From CAYOZN01 sp964408455 (GTDB lineage Bacteria; Planctomycetota; Phycisphaerae; UBA1845; UTPLA1), in the NCBI GenBank assembly GCA_964408455.1, contig CAYOZN010000028.1, positions 17,131 through 81,130 on the forward strand: 64,000 bases of DNA, read 5' to 3'. Below the pieces are notes generated by a model. It saw only the letters and a list, made by a program, of their open reading frames with translations. It was not told where the DNA came from and ran no database searches. The stretch's first letter is position 1. The number at the start of each line of letters is the position of its first letter. Position numbers and translations under genes: made by a program. This document shows, piece by piece, positions 1-7,817 of the stretch.

Positions 1-2
1 GC

Positions 3-101
3 AACGAATACAAACGCAAGCAGATGGCGACGGGGCTCAAGGTCACCAGCCGCGCCTTCGGCGTCGGCCGCCGAATGCCCATCGCCGCGAAGTTCGGCTG
101 A
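3..101 (+). CDS. nadE: NAD+ synthetase (glutamine-hydrolysing), C-terminal fragment
   Basis: Only the last 32 codons are inside the window; the gene enters from the left edge and ends at a TGA. The peptide begins NEYKRKQ and continues with KVTSRAFG and RRMPIA. From memory this matches the basic C-terminal tail of large glutamine-dependent NAD synthetases (NEYKRRQ...TSRAFG...R.PI). Those enzymes amidate nicotinic acid adenine dinucleotide in the cytoplasm. The call rests on this tail alone, with no catalytic residues visible, so it is tentative. Confidence 0.55.
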   Translation, partial: NEYKRKQMATGLKVTSRAFGVGRRMPIAAKFG

Positions 102-102
102 T

Positions 103-131
103 CCACAGATTTCACAGATTAACACAGATTC
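103..131. repeat. short interspersed repeat, CACAGATTAACACAGAT type
   Basis: Directly after the nadE stop lies a run of near-direct copies of CACAGATT separated by a few bases. It is the reverse-complement relative of the ATCTGCGTTAATCTGCGGAT units at 199-650 and 6811-6890. It looks like a scattered intergenic repeat, not a coding or regulatory site. Confidence 0.6.
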
Positions 132-198
132 AGTTCATTTCCGGGCCGTCCGCGTGAAACTCCCAATCAGAATGGAGAAAGCGTGTCTTATTGACTGA

Positions 199-650
199 GA
201 AACGATCGTGTCTCAGCTGGGTCCAAACGAAAAGTAAACCGGTCGACCTTCCGCCTTATACAATCCCAATCTGCGTCGATCTGCGCAATCTGCGGATTCT
301 TCTGTGTCCATCCGTGCGTCGACCTTCCGCCTTATCCAATCCCAATCTGCGTCTATCTACGCAATCTGCGGATCTTCTGCGGCCTCACTTCACCCGGAGA
401 GTGTGTTCCAGACAGGTCGAGGGCAGAAATGAAGCTAAGAAACGATCGTTTCTCAGCGTTTCGAAGCTGGGTCCAAACGAAATGTGAACCGGTCGACCTT
501 CCGCCTTATCCAATCCCAATCTGCGTCGATCTGCGCAATCTGCGGATACTTCTGTGTCCATCCGTGCGTCGACCTTCCGCCTTAGCCAATCCTAATCTGC
601 GTCGATCTGCGCAATCTGCGGATCTTCTGCGGCCTCACTTCACCCGGATC
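199..650. repeat. ~250-bp tandem duplication built of short interspersed repeats
   Basis: GAAACGATCG occurs at 199 and 439, TCGACCTTCCGCCTTA at 243, 319, 493 and 569, and the block GATCTTCTGCGGCCTCACTT at 371 and 621. The offset between the two large copies is 240 bp at the left and exactly 250 bp at the right, because the second copy carries 10 extra bases. Each copy holds two shorter units with 'ATCTGCGCAATCTGCGGAT'. The right-hand copy runs into the 3' end of the phosphatase gene, and the left-hand copy repeats the final ~19 bp of that gene at 381-399. Apparent small ORFs here are repeat translations. This accounts for the whole 500-bp spacer. Confidence 0.85.
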
Positions 651-2422
651 ACCACCACCGTCAGATCATCCCCCAGCTTCGCCAGCCCGACGAACCGCCG
701 CACATCCCACAGAATCTGCTTCGCGATCAGATCGACCGGCATGTCCGGTGCCAGTGCTCCATGAATCCGCACCGACGTCAGCAGCCGTTCGCGCCCGTAG
801 CTGTCGCCGTCGAAGTTCATCGCCTCCAGCGCCCCGTCCGTCACCATCACCATCACATCCCCTGGGCGGATCAGCTCCACGCCTGAGTCGTAGCGCGACG
901 TGGGATCGATCCCCAGCACCATGCCGCCCATATCAAGCGACAGCGTCCGCCCGCGGCGCAATAGCAGCAGCGGCTCGTGCCCGGCGTTGCAGTAGCGCAG
1001 CCGCTTGCCGTCCGCACTCAGCACGCCGGCAAACGCGGTCACGAATTCCCCCTCGGTCGTGTCCTCGCTCACGCGCAGGTTCACTTCTTCCATGACATCG
1101 GCCAGCGACGTCGCCCGCCGCGCCGCGGAGCGCATGGCCGAGCGCGTGCTCGCCATGATCAGCGAAGCAGGCATTCCCTTGCCGACCACGTCGGCAATCA
1201 CGAAGCCGACGTCGCCGTTGGGAAACTCGATGAAGTCGTAAAAATCCCCGCCCAGATCGTAATTCGGCTCGAATACGCACCCGAATTCGTAATGCTCGCG
1301 CTGCGGCGGCCGCGCCGGGAACATCCGTCGCTGCACGTCGGCCGCAAGCTTGATCTGCCGGTCGATGCGCTCCGCCTCCTGCGCCTCCTCGGTCAGCCGG
1401 GCGTTGACGATGGCGGCGGCCACCTGCGCCGAGATCGCCTCCATCAGCGTGATGTCGAACTCCGAAAAGCGGTACACGCGGTCCATGTAGGCCCGCAAGA
1501 CGCCGATCGGCCGGCCGTCGAACTTCAGCGGGGCCATGAGCACGCTGGCAAGGCCCTCCTCGCGCGCCTTCTCGGGATAGTCGTTTCGCGGATCGCTGCG
1601 CAGATCGGAGATGTACACCGTTTTGCCGAGCAGAACCTCGGCATCGATCTCGCTTTCCGTGGCCAGGATCGCCCGCTTGTCCAGATATTCCTGCGACAGG
1701 TTGCACGAGGCCGCCAGCCGGAGCACGCCCGTCTCCTCGTCCAGCAGCCGGATCGCCGCGGCCTTCAGGCCCATCGTTTCGATGATCTGCCGCAGGGCCG
1801 TGTCCAGAATCTCGCGCAGGTCCACGCGGCGGGCCAGCTTGGTCGAGATGTCGTGCACGGCCGTGATGTCGTCGATGCGGCACTGTAACTGGTACGCCGT
1901 AAAGGCCACCATCGCCAGCGTGCCCGCCATCTGTTGAACGAAGCTGGTGGCCAGCGACATCGTCTCCTCCGACCACGTCGGAAGCTGTCGCGCCGCCGCT
2001 GACAGCGCCGCGGCATCCAGTCCGTGACGCTGCGCCAGCACCGCCAGCATGTCGTCGGTCAGCTCGGCGGCGGGGCGGTCACCCACGGCGATCGAGCCCA
2101 GCCGGCGCTCGTTGACGCGAATCGGTGAGACAAATTGCGACAGGCCCGCATGGCAGCAGGTGCGGCAGGGGCTCGCCGACTCGTGGGCCGCGGTTGCCGC
2201 CTCGGCGTGGCTCTGGGTGCAGGCCGCATCGCCCGATGGCGTCGAACGCATCAGCCGGCAGTACTCCGGCTTGTTGGCCGGCTCGGTGATCGCCCCGCCC
2301 AGATCGTCGCGAAAGCTGGTCGAAATGCCGGTCAGCGCCGCAAAGGCATCCTGCAGTTTTTGCAGGCGCTCGGCGGCGATGAAGTCGGTCAACTTGAACT
2401 CGTGGACGTTCTGGAGCTTCAT
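635..2422 (-). CDS. PocR/GAF-domain RsbU-type PP2C phosphatase
   Basis: A 595-aa cytoplasmic signalling protein. Residues ~5-170 resemble a PocR sensory domain, with Cys residues in the stretch around SPCRTCCHAG. Residues ~200-350 form a GAF domain. Residues ~360-595 form a SpoIIE/RsbU phosphatase domain, recognisable by the 'DVQRRMFP' linker, 'DLGGDFYDF', 'IADVVGKGMPA' and 'VTDGALEA'. Such enzymes dephosphorylate anti-anti-sigma proteins in response to a sensed ligand. The start MKLQNVHEF was chosen because the open frame upstream runs through the intergenic repeat at 2429-2535. No anti-sigma partner lies next to it. Confidence 0.85.
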   Translation of the reverse strand: MKLQNVHEFKLTDFIAAERLQKLQDAFAALTGISTSFRDDLGGAITEPANKPEYCRLMRSTPSGDAACTQSHAEAATAAHESASPCRTCCHAGLSQFVSPIRVNERRLGSIAVGDRPAAELTDDMLAVLAQRHGLDAAALSAAARQLPTWSEETMSLATSFVQQMAGTLAMVAFTAYQLQCRIDDITAVHDISTKLARRVDLREILDTALRQIIETMGLKAAAIRLLDEETGVLRLAASCNLSQEYLDKRAILATESEIDAEVLLGKTVYISDLRSDPRNDYPEKAREEGLASVLMAPLKFDGRPIGVLRAYMDRVYRFSEFDITLMEAISAQVAAAIVNARLTEEAQEAERIDRQIKLAADVQRRMFPARPPQREHYEFGCVFEPNYDLGGDFYDFIEFPNGDVGFVIADVVGKGMPASLIMASTRSAMRSAARRATSLADVMEEVNLRVSEDTTEGEFVTAFAGVLSADGKRLRYCNAGHEPLLLLRRGRTLSLDMGGMVLGIDPTSRYDSGVELIRPGDVMVMVTDGALEAMNFDGDSYGRERLLTSVRIHGALAPDMPVDLIAKQILWDVRRFVGLAKLGDDLTVVVIRVK

Positions 2423-2428
2423 ACACAA

Positions 2429-2535
2429 ACCCGAAGCGCCAGCGAGGGTGCGCCAGTGCCGAATGCACACACTAATTTGAAGCGCCAGCAAGGGCGCTCT
2501 AAAGCCCATTCGCCCTCGTTGGCGCTTCGGGTTTG
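2429..2535. repeat. inverted pair of ACCCGAAGCGCCAGCGAGGG repeats
   Basis: ACCCGAAGCGCCAGCGAGGG lies at 2429-2448, a degenerate direct copy (GAAGCGCCAGCAAGGGCG) near 2479-2496, and the inverted copy CGCCCTCGTTGGCGCTTCGG at 2511-2530. The outer copies can pair into a long hairpin. The element fills the spacer between two divergent genes, so both promoters must lie in or beside it. Other copies occur at 22786 and inside a gene at 46324. Its translations give the peptides NPKRQRG, RSASEG and SLALRV. Confidence 0.85.
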
Positions 2536-2548
2536 TATAATACGCTTG

Positions 2549-3244
2549 ATGAACCTGACTCGCTATTCGAAGTACCGCGGCAAGCTGCCGCGCGAGGTGC
2601 TCCTGCTCAAGGGCCTGCCCTGCATCTGGAGCCGGTGCAGCTTCTGCGACTACATCGACGACAACACCTCCGACGCGCACCTGATCGAGCAAATCGCCGA
2701 GGAGAACCTCGCCAAAGTGACCGGCGAGTTCGGGCGGCTGATGGTCATCAACAGCGGTTCGATTCAGGAGCTGCCGCCCGCCGTGCGCGAGCGCGTCCGC
2801 GACGTGATCCGCGACCGCGGCATCCGCGAATTTTGGACCGAGTCATACTGGGCCTATCGAAAGCAGTACGACGAGACGCGGGCGTTCTTCGAAGTGCCGA
2901 CGCATCTCTTTCTCGGCGTCGAGACGTTCGACGATCGCCTTCGCAACGGCGTGCTGAACAAGAGCATGCACTGGGATTCGCCCGACGACGTGGCCGCAGC
3001 GACCGACGCGATCTGCCTGTTGATCGGCTTCCGGGGTCAGACGCGCGACATCATCAACCGCGATGTGGACCTGCTGCTGGCCAAATTCAAGTACGGCATC
3101 ATCAACCTGTTCACCGAGAACCGGCTCAGCGACGGACTGATGGACGAGGACATCAAGGCCTGGTTTCGCGAGAAATTCGCCTGGCTGGACGACGAGCCAA
3201 ACGTAAACGTGCTCTGGCACAACACCGACTTCGGCGTGGGCTAG
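2549..3244 (+). CDS. radical-SAM-like protein with CX4CX2C cluster motif
   Basis: A 231-aa protein. Near the N-terminus Cys25, Cys30 and Cys33 lie in PCIWSRCSFCDY, a spacing of CX4CX2C, not the usual CX3CX2C of radical SAM enzymes. The later segment FLGVETFDDRLRNGV resembles the 'GvEs.d..lR' strand of radical SAM barrels. It probably binds a [4Fe-4S] cluster and S-adenosylmethionine, but the reaction is unknown. The ATG follows a TATAAT-like stretch (TATAATAC, 2535-2542). It is divergent from the RsbU-type gene. The protein is short for a complete radical SAM barrel. Confidence 0.6.
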   Translation: MNLTRYSKYRGKLPREVLLLKGLPCIWSRCSFCDYIDDNTSDAHLIEQIAEENLAKVTGEFGRLMVINSGSIQELPPAVRERVRDVIRDRGIREFWTESYWAYRKQYDETRAFFEVPTHLFLGVETFDDRLRNGVLNKSMHWDSPDDVAAATDAICLLIGFRGQTRDIINRDVDLLLAKFKYGIINLFTENRLSDGLMDEDIKAWFREKFAWLDDEPNVNVLWHNTDFGVG

Positions 3245-3263
3245 CGCAGCCATCAGAGACGGG

Positions 3264-3875
3264 CTAGCAAGGGCGGCGTGCATTTTTCTCGCAAACAGCC
3301 GGCCGCGAATCATCGAAATAAAGCCGAAAATCGGTGCGCCCCGGCGCGTGGACGGCAAACTCTCTCGTGTGGCCGTTCCATCTGACTCGCAGAATGCCTT
3401 CTTCCGCAGCAGGGCTCATCCCTGCATGCTCCCGAAGATAGCCAAAAAGATCGGCCCCCGCGCGAAATGGCGCGGGCATCATAGCGTACCATGCAAAGCG
3501 ATCGGGGTCCGCGCCGTCACTCGGAACTTGCTCCGCCGGCGGCGAATGACCTTCGGGCACCAACACGTAATAATCAAATCGCACGCAGTCGTCATCCCGG
3601 TCGAGGAGCAGGTGCAAGGCCCGGGCCCGGTCTAGCATGGCTTGCTTGAGTATCAGTAGTAAAATAGTCCAGACTTTGTTCCTGATGAATTCATTGCGCC
3701 AGATGAGATGACAGCCGATTCGCGGATCGTCCAGATCGATGATGTAGCGCAGATCAAACCGCAGCCACCCCAGGCGCAGCCAATTCTGCAGCGCGAGCGT
3801 TGCACTCCCTGGGTATAACGCGGATTGCGCTCGCGCGGTCTCGTTCATGGCGCTATCGTGGCTGCGACCATTCAT
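3264..3875 (-). CDS. hypothetical protein downstream of ACT-domain gene
   Basis: About 203 residues, soluble, with no family recognised. It is rich in Asp, Arg and Trp/Phe (LRLGWLRFDLRYII, CVRFDYYVLVPEGH). It follows the ACT-domain gene on the same strand. The open frame extends to a TTG at 3926 that overlaps the ACT stop, but that extension is a 'GATGGACAG' repeat translated as DGQDGQDG. An ATG at 3875 preceded by GGATGGGATG is therefore preferred, and 3848 (MNETARAQ) is possible. Codon usage is less GC-biased than in its neighbours. Confidence 0.5.
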   Translation of the reverse strand: MNGRSHDSAMNETARAQSALYPGSATLALQNWLRLGWLRFDLRYIIDLDDPRIGCHLIWRNEFIRNKVWTILLLILKQAMLDRARALHLLLDRDDDCVRFDYYVLVPEGHSPPAEQVPSDGADPDRFAWYAMMPAPFRAGADLFGYLREHAGMSPAAEEGILRVRWNGHTREFAVHAPGRTDFRLYFDDSRPAVCEKNARRPC

Positions 3876-3884
3876 ACTGCACTG

Positions 3885-3913
3885 CATCCCATCCTGTCCA
3901 TCCTGTCCATCGA
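3885..3913. repeat. ATCCTGTCCATCCTGTCCAT short repeat
   Basis: Three tandem copies of ATCCTGTCC lie between the ACT-domain gene and the hypothetical gene downstream. It is another low-complexity interspersed unit. It keeps a reading frame open (DGQDGQDG), which makes the downstream gene's start ambiguous. Confidence 0.6.
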
Positions 3914-3922
3914 TGTTAGTTC

Positions 3923-4381
3923 TCAACCCGCCCGGATCGCCCGGTTCTGCTTCACCACCTTCTTCTCCTTCCGCTTCGGCCAGGAATTATTCGACGACAG
4001 CCGCAGCGCCTTCTGCATGTTGTCCACCTTGAAAATGCCCGTCGTCCGGCCGCCCGCTGCGCCGCTGGTCACGTAGGCGTACTTGATGCTGATGTGATTG
4101 GTGTTCAGCCTCGCGCATAAGTCCGCCAGCGCGCCCGGCCGGTTTGGCATCTCGGCCCGCAGGACTTCGGTCTCCGTCATGGTCAATCCAAGCGATTTGA
4201 TGACATTCCGCGCCCGGTCCGAATCGCTGGCGACGAAGCGGAACACACCGTGCTCGACGGAGTCCATCAGTGTCAGCGCGACCAGGTTGACCTTGCTCTC
4301 GGCCAGCGTGCCGCACACGCGCGAGAGAATGCCGGGCTTGTTGATAAGAAACACCGAAAACTGCGTGATTTGTTGGAACAT
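3923..4381 (-). CDS. tandem ACT-domain protein
   Basis: A 152-aa protein made of two ACT domains (residues ~3-70 and ~72-125), each starting with the typical pattern: QFSVFLINKPGILSRVCGTL, then VLRAEMPNRPGALADLCARL. It ends in a basic tail (WPKRKEKKVV). ACT domains bind amino acids or similar small ligands, and stand-alone two-ACT proteins are usually regulatory. The ATG is preceded by AAGGAT at suitable distance. No enzyme is fused to it and no amino-acid operon is adjacent, so the ligand cannot be read from context. Confidence 0.8.
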   Translation of the reverse strand: MFQQITQFSVFLINKPGILSRVCGTLAESKVNLVALTLMDSVEHGVFRFVASDSDRARNVIKSLGLTMTETEVLRAEMPNRPGALADLCARLNTNHISIKYAYVTSGAAGGRTTGIFKVDNMQKALRLSSNNSWPKRKEKKVVKQNRAIRAG

Positions 4382-4570
4382 GATGATGTGGATCCTTGGT
4401 GCGGAATCGCACTGGAAAGTGTGAAGATGGGCGAATTGCTGGTCAATTCTCCACCGGCCGCTATTATAAGTTTCCGTGCATCATAAGTGAAATGCCCGTT
4501 CCGGGCGGCGTTGGATCGTCGCCGGCAACAGCATACGGCGAACGCATACGCCATCGGACAGCGCCTGATC

Positions 4571-5593
4571 ATGACAAACACGCGCCTGGCGTTCATCGGC
4601 GATCCGTCCGCCGCTTCTCCGTGGCTGCTTCAGGCGGTCGCGCGGGCCGGCGTGTTCGAGGCCCTGTGCCACACCGATGCATCTGCGACCGTTTCGGTGC
4701 CCGTCCGCTGGATTTTCTCCGATGTCGCAGAGCTGCTTCGCGAGGCGGAGCCAGACGGCGTCATCCTGTCGGTGCCATTTCCGCAGCGCGCCACGATCGC
4801 CCGGCAGTGCCTTGCCTCGCGCGCGGCAGTGCTCTTGCTCGGTCCACCCGGGCCCTTGACCGCCGCCCGCAGATTGGGCGTTCTCGCCAAACTAACCAGC
4901 CGCTTTGTGCTCGCGGCACCGCCGTCCCGGTTTTCTCCTGCAATTCTACTTGCCCGGCGTTTGCTTGAGTCCGGCCGGATGCCCCCGCCGATCGCGGCGA
5001 AAATCGTCGCGCACGCGCCCGGATTCGTACGCGGCGATCCCCCCAACGATGGCCCCGTGGACATGGACACCGTCTTCGAAACGATGGACCTGCTGCATTC
5101 GCTGCTCGGCCCCGTCCATCGTGTCTTCGCCCTTGGCCATGAGGACGGTGCCCTCTCCGCCACGCTCAGTGCTGGTTCGCCGCCGCGCATCGTCTCGCTG
5201 CTCGCCACGGCAAACACGCCCTCCGAACAGGTCGGCATCGAGTTCGACCTTCGTGCAGCCGACGGCAGCCACTGCACCTTGACGCGCTCATGCGAACTCG
5301 ACTGTTCCACTTCCGGCCGCCAGGCCGCCCGCCACGCGGTCAATGTGACGACGTCCGATCCGGTCGTGGAACTTGGCTATGCCGGCCTGCTCAGGGAATT
5401 CGTCGCCAGCATCGAGCTTGCCCGTGGCGATCAGGGGCTTATCGGACCTGCTTTGTCCGTAATCGCCGCTTCCGAACTGGTCCTCGCCAGCGCCCGGCAG
5501 CAACGGCCGCTGCGATCCAGGCCGGCCCGAAACGGCCGCGGCGGCACCCAGCGGCCGCGACGATCGGACCGGGCCCTGCGAGAGGGCGTCTGA
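4571..5593 (+). CDS. Gfo/Idh/MocA-like protein (degenerate)
   Basis: A 340-aa protein whose first ~120 residues look like a Rossmann NAD(P)-binding domain of the Gfo/Idh/MocA type: LAFIGDPSAAS, then AELLREAEPDGVILSVP, then CLASRAAVLLLGPPG. The glycine loop is weak and the usual EKP motif is replaced by LGPPG. The remainder resembles the mixed-sheet C-terminal domain only loosely. The C-terminus is Arg-rich (RSRPARNGRGG). It may be a divergent or non-catalytic member. It lies just upstream of the ribosomal protein operon but has its own start at 4571. Confidence 0.5.
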   Translation: MTNTRLAFIGDPSAASPWLLQAVARAGVFEALCHTDASATVSVPVRWIFSDVAELLREAEPDGVILSVPFPQRATIARQCLASRAAVLLLGPPGPLTAARRLGVLAKLTSRFVLAAPPSRFSPAILLARRLLESGRMPPPIAAKIVAHAPGFVRGDPPNDGPVDMDTVFETMDLLHSLLGPVHRVFALGHEDGALSATLSAGSPPRIVSLLATANTPSEQVGIEFDLRAADGSHCTLTRSCELDCSTSGRQAARHAVNVTTSDPVVELGYAGLLREFVASIELARGDQGLIGPALSVIAASELVLASARQQRPLRSRPARNGRGGTQRPRRSDRALREGV

Positions 5594-5679
5594 GCGCACC
5601 CGCGTGCGCTTCGCCTTGCGCCCGCCGCCCGCGTGTTTCGCGCGTCGCGTGCACGCCTTCGCCGCCATTTGCCGCCGTG

Positions 5680-5707
5680 TTGACTTCGCCTCGTTTCCAG
5701 CTAAACT
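5680..5707 (+). promoter_or_regulatory. sigma-70-like promoter for rplM-rpsI
   Basis: TTGACT (5680-5685), a 16-bp spacer and TAAACT (5702-5707) match the -35 and -10 boxes at 5/6 and 4/6 positions. The element lies about 60 bp before the rplM ATG, the expected position for the ribosomal operon promoter. Confidence 0.5.
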
Positions 5708-5766
5708 GCGGGATTCTCGCAACGCTTAGTGACAGATTTCGTCCGTCAGACACTCTGGATGCTGAA

Positions 5767-6219
5767 ATGTCTTTTGCCACCGACAAGTGCTATCAGGCCA
5801 AGCCCTACGACGTAGAGCGAAAGTGGTACTCGGTCGATGCCGACGGCCTCGTCCTCGGCCGTCTCGCCGCCCGTATCGCCACCGTCCTCATGGGCAAGAA
5901 CAAGCCCATCTACACCCCGCACGTGGACACCGGTGATTTCGTCGTCGTCACCAATGCCGACAAGGTGAAGCTGACCGGCCGCAAGGCCGAGACGATGTCC
6001 TACGCCCACTACACGTACTATCCCGGCGGTCTTCGCGTCACGCCGTTCAACGTCATGAAGCAGCGCCATCCCGAGCGCATCCTCATGTTCGCCGTCAAGC
6101 GCATGCTCCCCAAGAATGCCATGGGCCGCCGCCTGCTGACCAAGCTCAAGATCTATGCCGGCCCCGAGCATCCGCACCAGGCCCAGCAGTGCCAGCCGCT
6201 CAACACCGAAAACCTCTGA
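5767..6219 (+). CDS. rplM: 50S ribosomal protein L13
   Basis: A 150-aa protein of the large ribosomal subunit, binding 23S rRNA early in assembly. Clear L13 signatures are RKWYSVDADGLVLGRLA, GKNKPIYTPHVDTGDFVVV, TYYPGGLR and AVKRMLPKNAMGRRLL. Length is normal for the family. The start at MSFATDKCY removes an open upstream extension. It forms the canonical two-gene operon with rpsI, whose start lies 25 bp downstream. Confidence 0.97.
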   Translation: MSFATDKCYQAKPYDVERKWYSVDADGLVLGRLAARIATVLMGKNKPIYTPHVDTGDFVVVTNADKVKLTGRKAETMSYAHYTYYPGGLRVTPFNVMKQRHPERILMFAVKRMLPKNAMGRRLLTKLKIYAGPEHPHQAQQCQPLNTENL

Positions 6220-6244
6220 TCAACTTCCGTTGGAGACTTTGACC

Positions 6245-6703
6245 GTGTCTGATACTCCCGCAACAACTCCGGCGACCGAATCCGCCGCATCGCCTGCCGT
6301 CAGCGCTCCGCTCAAGGGCGGCTACTGGTGGGGCACCGGCCGCCGCAAGACATCCATCGCCCGCGTCCGCCTCAAGCCCGGCAGCGGCAAGTACGTCGTC
6401 AACGGCAAGGAAATCAACGACTACTTCAGTTCCGTCCGCGATCGCGGCGATGTCGTCGCCCCCCTCAAGGTCACCAAGGCCTTCGGCAAGTTCGACGTCT
6501 TCGCAAACGTCCAGGGTGGCGGCCCGACCGGTCAGGCCGGCGCGGTCCTGCTCGGCGTCGCCCGGGCACTGGCCAAGGCCGACAAGTCCTTCGAGCCGGC
6601 CCTGCGTGATGGCCGCTTCCTTACGCGCGACGCCCGCGAAGTCGAACGCAAGAAGCCCGGCCAGCCTGGCGCCCGCAAGCGCTTCCAGTTCTCCAAGCGC
6701 TGA
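6245..6703 (+). CDS. rpsI: 30S ribosomal protein S9
   Basis: A 152-aa small-subunit protein with GTGRRKTSIARVRL, an internal GGGPTGQAGAVLLGVARAL segment, and the conserved C-terminal tail ending QFSKR, which reaches the P-site tRNA. About 30 N-terminal residues rich in Ala, Thr and Pro precede the core. The GTG start is preceded by GGAG (6232-6235) nine bases upstream. An in-frame TTG lies two codons earlier. It is cotranscribed with rplM and followed by a strong terminator. Confidence 0.97.
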   Translation: MSDTPATTPATESAASPAVSAPLKGGYWWGTGRRKTSIARVRLKPGSGKYVVNGKEINDYFSSVRDRGDVVAPLKVTKAFGKFDVFANVQGGGPTGQAGAVLLGVARALAKADKSFEPALRDGRFLTRDAREVERKKPGQPGARKRFQFSKR

Positions 6704-6741
6704 TTCGAGGCCGACGACACGTTTCTCGATTGTTAATATGC

Positions 6742-6776
6742 AGCCCGGTATCCCGCGATGCCGGGCTTTTTGTTTT
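6742..6776 (+). terminator. Rho-independent terminator after rpsI
   Basis: AGCCCGG (6742-6748) pairs with CCGGGCT (6761-6767) around a 12-nt loop, followed by a T-rich run (TTTTTGTTTTTTG). It lies about 40 bp after the rpsI stop. Confidence 0.85.
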
Positions 6777-6810
6777 TTGAGGCTGCCCCCTTGGAAGAAG
6801 GGCTGTTTTA

Positions 6811-6890
6811 TAATCTGTGTCCATCTGCGTTAATCTGCGGATGTATTTGGTATTTGGCTGCGACTAATTATCTGCGTTAATCTGCGGATG
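6811..6890. repeat. two ATCTGCGTTAATCTGCGGAT repeats
   Basis: Copies end at 6843 and 6890 (ATCTGCGTTAATCTGCGGATG). The ATG of the second copy is the annotated start of the following hydrolase gene, so that gene's 5' end and ribosome-binding region have been overwritten by the repeat. The family matches the units at 103-131 and 199-650. Confidence 0.75.
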
Positions 6891-7817
6891 CTCTCGTTGC
6901 GGACTTTGTTCATCTGCGGATGCCTCTCGTCCATGCTCGGCTGCGACCAGCTCTTCTACTATCCCGACCGCCGCGACCGCGGCTCACCCGCCGACGCCGG
7001 GCTGTCGTACGAGAATGTCTGGTTTAATTCCGCGGATGGCACGCGCCTGCACGGATGGTTCATGCCGGCGCTGGCCCCGCCCGCGTCCGAGCCGCGCAAA
7101 ACTCTCCCCCTTGCCCAAGCGGTGCCAACGACTCCCCCCCTTACCAAGGGGGGGCAGGGGGGGGTTGCTCCCGCCCGCGGCGCCGTGCTCCACGTCCACG
7201 GAAACGCCGGCAACATCACCGGTCACTACCAGGCCGTCGACTGGCTGCCGCAGGCGGGCTATCACGTGCTCGCCTTCGACTACCGCGGCTACGGCCGCAG
7301 CGCCGGCCGCATCTCGCGCGACGGCAGTATTGCTGACACCTTCGCGGCACTCGACTACCTGCGCTGCCGGCCGGATGTCGATGCCGATCGCATCTTCGTG
7401 CTCGGCCAGTCCATCGGTGGGTCCATCGCCATCGTCGTGACCGCCGCGCGGCCTGGCCAGGTCCGCGCGCTCGTCGTCGATGGCGCCTTCACCCGCTATC
7501 GCGACATCGCCCGCCACCACGTCGTCCGCAATCCGCCGCTGCTCATCCTCGGCTGGTGGTATCCGCTGACGCTCAGCCACACCCACGATCCCATCGATGC
7601 CGTCGCCCGCATCTCCCCGACGCCCGTGCTGTTCATGCACGGAACGGCCGACCGCGTCGTGCCGCATGCAATGTCGCAAAAACTGTACGACGCTGCCCGC
7701 GAGCCGAAGGAACTCTGGCTGATCGACGGCATGGACCACTACGAGGTCTGGTCCGAACGGCCGGAAGTAGTGCAGCGCCGCCTGCTCGACTTCTTCGCGG
7801 GTGCCACTGCTCTGTGA
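6888..7817 (+). CDS. alpha/beta hydrolase, predicted lipoprotein
   Basis: A 309-aa serine hydrolase. The N-terminus is a lipoprotein-type signal (LFICGCLSSMLGC, lipobox Cys19). The fold is marked by VLHVHGNAGN (oxyanion strand), FDYRGYGRS, the nucleophile elbow GQSIGGS, an acid in HGTADRVVP, and His in GMDHYEV. The substrate is unknown. Residues ~72-98 (TLPLAQAVP...TKGGQGG) are an in-frame translation of the CCCCCCTT-AAGGGGGG palindromic repeat, absent from normal family members. The last residues (GATAL) and the stop codon come from the first unit of the 60-bp tandem array. The ATG lies in a repeat; an in-frame TTG at 6897 is an alternative. Confidence 0.8.
   Translation: MLSLRTLFICGCLSSMLGCDQLFYYPDRRDRGSPADAGLSYENVWFNSADGTRLHGWFMPALAPPASEPRKTLPLAQAVPTTPPLTKGGQGGVAPARGAVLHVHGNAGNITGHYQAVDWLPQAGYHVLAFDYRGYGRSAGRISRDGSIADTFAALDYLRCRPDVDADRIFVLGQSIGGSIAIVVTAARPGQVRALVVDGAFTRYRDIARHHVVRNPPLLILGWWYPLTLSHTHDPIDAVARISPTPVLFMHGTADRVVPHAMSQKLYDAAREPKELWLIDGMDHYEVWSERPEVVQRRLLDFFAGATAL
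7100..7168. repeat. CCCCCTT-AAGGGGG palindromic repeat inside hydrolase gene
   Basis: A half-unit (ACTCTCCCCCTTGCCCAAG) is followed by ACTCCCCCCCTTACCAAGGG and a G-rich right arm ending in GGGGTTG. The same element occurs twice in tandem within ileS at 13704-13780. It lies in frame within the hydrolase coding sequence. Confidence 0.85.

Noticed and set aside
191..764. Two ~100-residue similar ORFs at the left edge
   Set aside because: Their similarity is due to the 250-bp tandem duplication of intergenic repeats.
977..1888. Long plus-strand frame opposite the RsbU-type gene
   Set aside because: It is an antisense shadow in GC-rich DNA; composition is Arg/His-rich and no family is recognisable, while the minus strand encodes clear GAF and SpoIIE motifs.
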